A stretch of DNA of 28,140 nt, taken from JAKSCF01 sp028279945 (GTDB taxonomy: Bacteria; Bacillota; Clostridia; Peptostreptococcales; JAAYPU01). Positions 23,323 to 28,140 of the stretch are shown here, one piece after another (position 1 is the stretch's first letter; the number at the start of each line of letters is the position of its first letter). Location of the stretch: assembly GCA_028279945.1 (NCBI GenBank), contig JANQMT010000089.1, forward strand, positions 1 through 28,140. Reading direction: 5' to 3'. The notes below the pieces were generated by a model. The model had not been told where the DNA came from. It was given only the letters and a program-made list of their open reading frames with translations, and ran no database searches. A program made the position numbers and the translations under genes.

Positions 23323-23356
23323 CCTTTTTCCCCCATATTACAGGTTTGTTATGAAT

Positions 23357-23371
23357 TGCGAATGATTCTCA
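23357..23371 (-). promoter_or_regulatory. Possible Fur-type operator before the response regulator
   Basis: TGCGAATGATTCTCA matches TGATAATnATTATCA at 11 of 14 informative positions and includes the AATGATTCTCA core common in Fur sites. It lies 35 bp upstream of the regulator start codon. It is a weaker match than the box at 16497. Confidence 0.35.
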
Positions 23372-23417
23372 ACTCAATCATACATGAAACTTATTATAAT
23401 TTCAACCACAAATAAAA

Positions 23418-23436
23418 GGAAGAACCGTTGCCATCA
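23418..23436. repeat. Degenerate dispersed repeat copy 4
   Basis: AAAAGGAAGAACCGTTGCC keeps AGAACCGT of the repeat core but not the following CCC run. It lies just past the rsgA stop codon, in the 125-bp gap before the response-regulator gene. It is probably a decayed copy. Confidence 0.3.
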
Positions 23437-23447
23437 AAATATATTAT

Positions 23448-24521
23448 CTATCTGTTTTTTGCCTTTTTCATCCCGTCTAAGCTTCCGGTCATTTGAATGA
23501 TCTTTTTCTTTTCTAACTGCTTAGCATTTAGGACTTTTTTATCTTCAAAATACTCTAATTCCTTTTTTAATTTTTTATAGCTTCTCAACCTTTGCTCTGT
23601 AATTCTTCCCTCTTTAATGGCCTGTTTTACTGCACATTTAGGTTCGCTTTCATGCTTGCAGTCAGTAAAATGGCATGATTTTGCTATCTCTTCTATATCA
23701 TTAAATGACGTATCAATGTCAGCGCTAAATATCTGGATTTCTCTCATTCCGGGAGTATCTATTACAATTCCCCCTGAAGGAAGCTTAATAAGCTCTCTAT
23801 AAGTCGTCGTGTGCCTTCCTTTTTCATCTTTTCTTATCTCGTTAACCTTTTGCTTCTCGTCACCTAATAGTGTATTGATTAAGGTGGATTTTCCGATTCC
23901 AGATGATCCTATAAAGGCAATAGTCTCCTTCGGCTTTATATAAGCCAGAATATCATTGATCCCTTCTTTTGATATAGCACTTACTACCAAAACATCAATG
24001 CCTAATGCTACTTGTTCAACCTCAAAAACTTTCATACTTACATCATCACATAGGTCAGCCTTTGTTAAAATAACTACCGGGTTTGCGCCACTCTCCCAAG
24101 CCAGACTTATATACCTTTCCAATCTGCTGATATTATAATCATTGTTTAATGCCATACATATAAACAATGTATCCACATTTGTTGCAACAATCTGCTCATC
24201 GCTTGTTTTACCTGCTGTTTTTCTAGAAAATACACTTTTTCTTGTTAATATGCCATGTATGATTGCATCTCCATTTGAATCATTTTCTCTGTCCAGTGCC
24301 ACCCAGTCTCCCACAGCTGGGTAATCTGACTTTAAACTGGCTTCGTAATCAAGTTTTCCTGAAATTCTGCTCATTACTTCACCGTTTTGAGTCAAAACTT
24401 TGTATGAGTTCTTATATTCTACCGATACTCTTCCTAAAAAGAATCCTTTATATTTTTCCTCGAATTCATCTTTTATTTTTTTGTTTAGACCCAGTTCATC
24501 TAAACTTACTGTCTCATTCAA
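23448..24521 (-). CDS. rsgA: Ribosome small-subunit-dependent GTPase A (RsgA/YjeQ)
   Basis: This is a late 30S-subunit assembly factor with GTPase activity. At 357 residues it has the family's circularly permuted layout. An N-terminal OB-fold (about 25-90, VGDWVALD) comes first, then the G domain in permuted order: G4 LTKAD (about 152), G1 GSSGIGKST (about 202) and G3 DTPGMRE (about 253). A C-terminal zinc site CHFTDCKHESEPKC (about 282-298) precedes a helical tail ending in a basic stretch. Length and motifs are complete. The ATG at 24521 has AAGGAGG about 12 nt upstream, slightly far. The gene appears to be a single transcription unit with a leader after two minus-strand terminators. This housekeeping gene is unrelated to its neighbours. 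Confidence 0.95.
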   Translation of the reverse strand: MNETVSLDELGLNKKIKDEFEEKYKGFFLGRVSVEYKNSYKVLTQNGEVMSRISGKLDYEASLKSDYPAVGDWVALDRENDSNGDAIIHGILTRKSVFSRKTAGKTSDEQIVATNVDTLFICMALNNDYNISRLERYISLAWESGANPVVILTKADLCDDVSMKVFEVEQVALGIDVLVVSAISKEGINDILAYIKPKETIAFIGSSGIGKSTLINTLLGDEKQKVNEIRKDEKGRHTTTYRELIKLPSGGIVIDTPGMREIQIFSADIDTSFNDIEEIAKSCHFTDCKHESEPKCAVKQAIKEGRITEQRLRSYKKLKKELEYFEDKKVLNAKQLEKKKIIQMTGSLDGMKKAKNR

Positions 24522-24621
24522 ATTTTTTTCCTCCTTGTTTCCAAATAGTTCATTTCATTGTTTGTTTAATCCAGCTATATATCTATACTTTCTCAGATAA
24601 AGCCATCTTATCCCCCCTCAA

Positions 24622-24662
24622 AAAATAAAGGCTATAGGTAGACAAAACACACCTATAGCCTT
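24622..24662 (-). terminator. Second minus-strand terminator upstream of rsgA
   Basis: A perfect 12-bp stem (AAGGCTATAGGT/ACCTATAGCCTT) with an 11-nt loop is followed on the minus strand by TATTTTTTG. It should block readthrough from upstream into rsgA, so rsgA probably has its own promoter in the next 100 nt. Confidence 0.7.
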
Positions 24663-24689
24663 ATTCATTGCATGCTTAAATATTTACAT

Positions 24690-24715
24690 AAAAAAAACCG
24701 CACACAGTACGGTTT
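24690..24715 (-). terminator. Intrinsic terminator ending the candidate RNA / EamA transcript
   Basis: The stem AAACCG/CGGTTT has a 9-nt loop and a T-run of eight counting the last stem bases, on the minus strand. It is a standard rho-independent form. It lies 265 nt after the EamA stop, unusually far for that gene alone, which is why a separate small RNA is considered. Confidence 0.7.
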
Positions 24716-24890
24716 AATAGCAATATAAATATAAAAAAATCAGACTACAATATTAAAGAAATATTTTTATAATATCAGCTACCTGTGTTCTTAACCTTAT
24801 TACATCTTAAATGCATGACCAATAAACCCAAAATGGGCTTTCACACTTCTAAGATACTTATTAAATTGATTTAGTTAAGAACAACCCTGC
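24690..24890 (-). ncRNA. Candidate structured small RNA (unassigned; 6S-like rod is one option)
   Basis: On the minus strand a perfect 10-bp outer helix (TGTTCTTAAC with GTTAAGAACA; plus positions 24874-24883 and 24786-24795) encloses an asymmetric internal loop of about 18 and 8 nt. Inside it, ATCTTAGAAGTGTGA pairs with TCATGCATTTAAGAT at 14 of 15 positions, including three G-U pairs. An apical hairpin AAGCCC-ATTTT-GGGTTT follows. G-U pairs favour RNA rather than DNA function. A terminator follows about 70 nt downstream. A weak promoter (TTGATT, 17 nt, TATGAG) precedes it. A rod with an internal bubble is reminiscent of 6S RNA, but I cannot confirm the family. It could also be just the EamA 3' region. 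Confidence 0.35.
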
Positions 24891-24979
24891 TCATAAAACA
24901 TTCTCCATTTATAATCAAAAGATATGGTTATTTTACACTAATCAATTGTATAAAGCAACCCCGAGCAAAAGGAACCCTT

Positions 24980-25882
24980 TTATCCAGATTCATACTCATT
25001 GCTTACCTTCTCAGGATGCTCATTGTTTTTGTTCATTTCACTTATAAATATTGAGCCGAGCAGCAGCACAGCACCAACAATCTGAAGCACTGTCATGCCC
25101 TCGTCAAAAATAATTAATGAAACAAATACCGCTGTTACGGGGTCTATATAGCTCAACGCCGCAATGCTTTGAGCTTTTAACTCACTCATCCCGGAAAAAA
25201 ATAAATAGAATCCCACTCCGGTATGAATCACGCCTAATATAATGATATTAACCACGGAAAAACCTGTTACTCGAAATAGGTTCACGCCTTCTGTAATAAA
25301 AACATAAGGTATCAGCATTATGGTAGCCAAAGCCAACTGAAACAGCGTCGTTTCCAAACCATTCATATTTTTAATGAATTTGTTTATCAACATCAACGCT
25401 GCATAAAATGCTGCTGCAATGATGGCGTAGAGAATTCCTAATAGATGATTATATTCTGTACCGCCATTTCCCCTGCTTTGCACAATTAGAAACATTCCAA
25501 GTATTGAAATGCTTATACAGGCAACCTTTTTGATTGAAATTTTTTCCTTTAGTACAATAGGCGACATAATAATGAGGAAAACAGGGGCAAAGTAATAAAT
25601 TAAAGCTGTATTTGCAATGGTTGTATGCTTATATGCCTGAAAAAGTAAAATCCAGTTGCCGCCTAATATAAAGCTTGATAGCAGCAATAAACGAATATTT
25701 TTCTTAATGTTTTCCCACGATATTTTTTGCCTGGTTAAAATAATGCTTGCTAACAAATATATGCTGCCAATAAAACCTCTAAGGAGCGCTATTTCACTTG
25801 AAGCTAAGTCAATGTATCTAATGAAAATCCCAATGGTTCCAAAGATAATCATGGACAAGCTAAAATATATTCTTGATTTCAT
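24980..25882 (-). CDS. EamA-family (drug/metabolite) transporter
   Basis: This inner-membrane protein of 300 residues has ten predicted helices, made of two EamA repeats of five helices each. Repeat 1 covers about residues 5-140 (FGTIGIFIRYIDLASSEIAL, LLRGFIG, YKHTTIANTALIYYFAPVFL). Repeat 2 covers about 150-283 (LGILYAIIAAAFYAALMLIN, ELKAQSIAALSYIDPVTAV). The family motif, an N-terminal arginine pair and SYIDPVTAVF near the end, is typical. Relatives export amino acids, nucleobases or metabolites, and the substrate cannot be read here. The tail is short and charged (NKNNEHPEKVSNEYESG). The ribosome site is weak (GAAAGTGAG). It stands alone, with no co-directional neighbour closer than about 240 bp. 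Confidence 0.9.
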   Translation of the reverse strand: MKSRIYFSLSMIIFGTIGIFIRYIDLASSEIALLRGFIGSIYLLASIILTRQKISWENIKKNIRLLLLSSFILGGNWILLFQAYKHTTIANTALIYYFAPVFLIIMSPIVLKEKISIKKVACISISILGMFLIVQSRGNGGTEYNHLLGILYAIIAAAFYAALMLINKFIKNMNGLETTLFQLALATIMLIPYVFITEGVNLFRVTGFSVVNIIILGVIHTGVGFYLFFSGMSELKAQSIAALSYIDPVTAVFVSLIIFDEGMTVLQIVGAVLLLGSIFISEMNKNNEHPEKVSNEYESG

Positions 25883-25944
25883 TGTAAGTTCTCACTTTCT
25901 ACCAATATGATTTTTTTAATGTAGTCAACTACAAACTTTCTCAT

Positions 25945-26014
25945 ACAGTAGAATCTAAGCTATTATTTAGAGAACTTTTTGCAAATGCCTAACAATAATG
26001 ATAGATTCTACTGT
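25945..26014. repeat. 70-bp element bounded by 13-bp perfect inverted repeats
   Basis: The arms ACAGTAGAATCTA (25945-25957) and TAGATTCTACTGT (26002-26014) flank 44 bp. A second pair, AATGCC (25984-25989) and GGCATT (26018-26023), is interleaved with the right arm. No gene lies within. Possible readings are an operator region for the EamA gene, a folded RNA or a tiny mobile remnant. Confidence 0.45.
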
Positions 26015-26122
26015 TTTGGCATTGCTGGCGGGGAAAGTCTTCTTCCAATTAAATTGACCATTTATATCCCTCCTTCTTTCAGTTTATTATAAAGTTTTAT
26101 TTTAACTTTTAAAACATTTTTT

Positions 26123-26785
26123 TTATAAGTCATCTTTTATCACCAGACCTAATAATCCGGCTAAAAATACTGCTTGGAGCGGTGAAATGATAGCTCCTTT
26201 AATATCCTCAATCCCAACACCTACCCCCTCAATATTACAAGTACTCATATCAATACCTTCTAATTGAGTTCCTGACATCTGACATTGTTGAAAATCTGTG
26301 TTAATCAAGCTGACATCACTGAACTCAGAACATTGTAAATCAGCAAAACTAAGTAACGATTCTTCAAATCCGACTCTTTTATAACGTGAGAATCTGAAAT
26401 TTGCATACTTGCCATTACATTTTCTCATGACTACGTTTTGGAATGAAGATTCACTTAAATTCGCCCCTAATATTTTACAGTTTTCAAGTTCTGATCTATG
26501 AATGATTGACTCACTCAAATCTATGTTTGATAAATCACAATTCTCAAACCTTACATCTTCAATATCCGCCCTGCTCAATGCTACATTTTTAAAAATAACA
26601 TTTCGAAATATAACTTCCTTAAAACTAACTTTCTCAGCATTTTGGTTGTCAATAATACAATTAGAAATCAACTTCCTATAAAGCTGGTCTTCGTCCTCAA
26701 ATTGTTCTTCGAAATTTTCAATTAATGTCAGTTCTTTAGGTATTCTAGGTAGTAGTATCTTAAAACTCTTTTCGGCTTTTTTCAT
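26123..26785 (-). CDS. Pentapeptide-repeat protein
   Basis: This 220-residue cytoplasmic protein folds mainly as a right-handed quadrilateral beta-helix. From about residue 47 to 185 the chain follows the A(D/N)Lxx-type five-residue periodicity: FKEVIFRNVIFKNVALSRAD, DVRFENCDLSNIDLSES, CKILGANLSESSFQNV, FADLQCSEFSDVSLINTDF and CQMSGTQLEGIDMS. Each stretch alternates small and bulky residues with a central Phe or Leu. The C-terminal ISPLQAVFLAGLLGLVI helix is a feature shared with Qnr-like pentapeptide proteins as I recognise them. DNA-gyrase protection is thus possible but unproven. The start is ATG at 26785, with AAGGGA 7 nt before it. In-frame ATGs 18, 27 and 30 bp further upstream have weaker or no ribosome site. 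It is a monocistronic gene. Confidence 0.85.
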   Translation of the reverse strand: MKKAEKSFKILLPRIPKELTLIENFEEQFEDEDQLYRKLISNCIIDNQNAEKVSFKEVIFRNVIFKNVALSRADIEDVRFENCDLSNIDLSESIIHRSELENCKILGANLSESSFQNVVMRKCNGKYANFRFSRYKRVGFEESLLSFADLQCSEFSDVSLINTDFQQCQMSGTQLEGIDMSTCNIEGVGVGIEDIKGAIISPLQAVFLAGLLGLVIKDDL

Positions 26786-26869
26786 AAATAATCCCTTCAT
26801 AAGCTGTTCCATCATTAGCTATTAATACTATAATACACCATTTAACCATGAAAAACATGTTATTTTTTG

Positions 26870-26902
26870 CCCAAACAAAAAGAACCGTCCCTATTATTTG
26901 GA
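26870..26902. repeat. Dispersed repeat copy 3 (23-base match to copy 2)
   Basis: CCCAAACAAAAAGAACCGTCCCT at 26870-26892 is identical to the minus strand of copy 2 at 16286-16320, written as 20 bases CCCAAACAAAAAGAACCGTC then CCT. The right arm here (ATTATTTGG) is imperfect, so the hairpin is weaker. It lies between the pentapeptide and NhaC-type genes. Confidence 0.6.
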
Positions 26903-26914
26903 TTATTATATAAA

Positions 26915-26938
26915 AGCACCTTCGCATTTGAAGGTGCT
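26915..26938 (-). terminator. Bidirectional terminator after the NhaC-type gene
   Basis: A 9-bp stem AGCACCTTC/GAAGGTGCT with a 6-nt loop lies 22 nt past the stop at 26961. It is followed on the minus strand by TTTTATAT and on the plus strand by GGGATTTTTTATTTTT. Confidence 0.75.
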
Positions 26939-26960
26939 GGGATTTTTTATTTTTATGTAG

Positions 26961-28140
26961 TTATATCGCTACAAATCCAATAATTAAATATCCTACGGAA
27001 GCAATTCCTGACGCCAATAGTGCATAGGGTATTTGGGTCTTAACATGGTCGATATGATCTGAAGCTGCTCCGGTGGAAGCAAGAATGGTTGTATCTGAAA
27101 GTGGTGAACAATGGTCTCCAAATACGCCGCCGCCTGCTACTGCCGATATAGTGGCCAATACCAATGTAGTCACTTCATTGCCGGCAAAATTAAAGGCCAA
27201 TGGTGCTGCTAAAGGCATGACGATAGCAAATGTTCCCCAGGATGTTCCTGTAGAAAATGATATAATGGCCGCAATGATAAATGTTAAGAATGGAAGCAGA
27301 CTTGGTGTCAGCCAGCTTTGTGTAACAGAGATAATATAATTAGCTGTTCCCATTTCTTTACTGAGGGCATTAATGGTATAAGATAATGCTAGAATAATGA
27401 TTGCAGGCATAACGCCCTTCATGCCGGACATGGCCGTCTTCATAATATCTTTAAATGGGATGCCTTGAATTCTCATAATTATTCCAAGTGTCACTGATGC
27501 AGTGAGGAAAGCTTCCATTGTTTTGGCTGATTTCATTGTAATGAATGTTCCTATGGCTATGGATATGACTATTAATACAGGCAATATAAAGTTTAGAAAG
27601 ATATTGGGCTTATGGCCTTCATACATAGGTGTATCCGTTAATTCTTCTCCTACCAGCGGCTCAGCGCCATCTCTTAATACCTTTCCTTCTTTCAGTGCTC
27701 TTTCTTCTGCTTTCTTCATGGGGCCAAACTCTGGTATGATGCCAAAGGAAAACAGCCCGACTAATAGTACCGCCGCTATGGCATAGATGTTAAAGGGAAC
27801 TGATCTAGTAAATACTTGAATCGCTTGCACCTCATCCTTTACAGGCCCCAGGCCTACAATAAGCCCTGAGATAAAAACTGCCCATCCGGTTATTGGAGCA
27901 AGTACACTAACTGGAGCTGAAGTAGAATCCGCAATGTATGCAAGTTTTTCACGAGAAATTTTTGCTTTATCGGATAAGCTTCTCATGGTTGATCCAACAA
28001 ATAGTGGGCTAAAGTAGTCGCTGAAAAATACAAACATACCCATTACCCAAGACGTAAGCTGAATTTTTACTCTGCCAAATTCCTTATCCTCCATAATCTT
28101 TGTGAATCCTTGGATGGCACCTGTTCTTTGAAAAAAAGTC
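26961..28140 (-). CDS. NhaC-family Na+/H+ antiporter, N-terminus cut by window edge
   Basis: This is the C-terminal part (about 393 residues visible) of a second NhaC-type transporter. The reading frame stays open past the internal Met at 28094 to the right edge (hand translation ...FFQRTGAIQGFTKIMEDKEF), so the start lies outside the window. Hydrophobic helices alternate with the family signature GDHCSPLSDTTILAS preceded by GGGVF, and with FSTGTSWGTFAIVMPLAAPL. A long acidic loop, EFGPMKKAEERALKEGKV, is typical of larger NhaC proteins of about 500 residues. It shares family but not close sequence with the transporter at 14780-16204. It probably uses the Na+ gradient for pH homeostasis or solute exchange, which would couple to the Na+ exported by the decarboxylase. 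Confidence 0.88.
   Translation of the reverse strand, partial: TFFQRTGAIQGFTKIMEDKEFGRVKIQLTSWVMGMFVFFSDYFSPLFVGSTMRSLSDKAKISREKLAYIADSTSAPVSVLAPITGWAVFISGLIVGLGPVKDEVQAIQVFTRSVPFNIYAIAAVLLVGLFSFGIIPEFGPMKKAEERALKEGKVLRDGAEPLVGEELTDTPMYEGHKPNIFLNFILPVLIVISIAIGTFITMKSAKTMEAFLTASVTLGIIMRIQGIPFKDIMKTAMSGMKGVMPAIIILALSYTINALSKEMGTANYIISVTQSWLTPSLLPFLTFIIAAIISFSTGTSWGTFAIVMPLAAPLAFNFAGNEVTTLVLATISAVAGGGVFGDHCSPLSDTTILASTGAASDHIDHVKTQIPYALLASGIASVGYLIIGFVAI

Larger units (their letters stand above)
24522..24979. other. Gene-free gap between the EamA exporter and rsgA
   Basis: This 458-bp stretch contains no credible protein gene. On the minus strand it holds, in order, a candidate structured RNA (about 24890-24690), an intrinsic terminator (24690-24715), a second terminator-like hairpin (24622-24662) and the rsgA leader with its ribosome site. 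T-box and other riboswitch signatures that I know were looked for and not seen. Confidence 0.6.

Noticed and set aside
24522..24980. T-box or other amino-acid riboswitch before rsgA
   Set aside because: No T-box consensus (AGGGUGGNACCGCG) or known aptamer core is present, and two terminators separate the structured part from the gene.
1..28140. CRISPR array, tRNA, rRNA or complete insertion sequence
   Set aside because: No regularly spaced direct repeats, no tRNA-like cloverleaf or rRNA stretch and no transposase gene were seen on either strand.

Overview
The window reads like the chromosome of an anaerobic low-GC Firmicute (Clostridia). The DNA is AT-rich, Shine-Dalgarno sites are strong (AAGGAGG type), GTG and TTG starts occur, and the energy genes are sodium-based: a Na+-pumping biotin decarboxylase and two NhaC-type antiporters. 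This placement is inferred from composition and gene content. There is no rRNA or tRNA to confirm it.

Region 1 (1-9818, all minus strand) is the most interesting part. A Cache-domain sensor kinase and an NtrC-type, sigma54-dependent response regulator sit upstream of a seven-gene operon. In transcription order the operon encodes a CaiB/BaiF CoA-transferase, MadL, MadM (the two-part malonate carrier), then the alpha (carboxyltransferase), gamma, biotin-carrier and beta subunits of a Na+-translocating acyl-CoA decarboxylase. The beta gene runs off the left edge. A well-spaced -24/-12 promoter lies before the CoA-transferase gene, and a perfect 22-bp inverted repeat lies about 110 nt before the predicted transcription start. 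The simplest reading is a complete CoA-linked malonate (or methylmalonate) fermentation module. The acid is imported by MadLM, activated by CoA transfer and decarboxylated with Na+ export. No acyl-carrier-protein machinery of the classical malonate decarboxylase is present in the window.

Region 2 (9819-10577) holds a dispersed repeat, a candidate operator and a small stand-alone CBM25-like starch/glycogen-binding protein on the plus strand. Region 3 (10578-16204, minus) is an apparent operon of an NhaC-family transporter, an M20 metallopeptidase/deacylase, a YtcJ-type amidohydrolase and a BTAD-type regulator.

Region 4 (16205-23322) is a five-gene nickel/peptide/opine-type ABC importer on the plus strand (lipoprotein, two permeases, two ATPases). 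It converges on an OmpR-type two-component system on the minus strand. A good Fur-box match lies before the importer and a weaker one before the response regulator, which suggests iron-responsive metal or metallophore uptake.

Region 5 (23448-28140, all minus) contains rsgA, an EamA-family exporter, a pentapeptide-repeat protein and a second NhaC-type antiporter cut by the right edge. The gap between the EamA gene and rsgA contains a strongly foldable, terminator-ended stretch that may be a small structured RNA. Three exact copies of AGAACCGTCCC plus one degenerate copy are scattered in intergenic DNA across the window.
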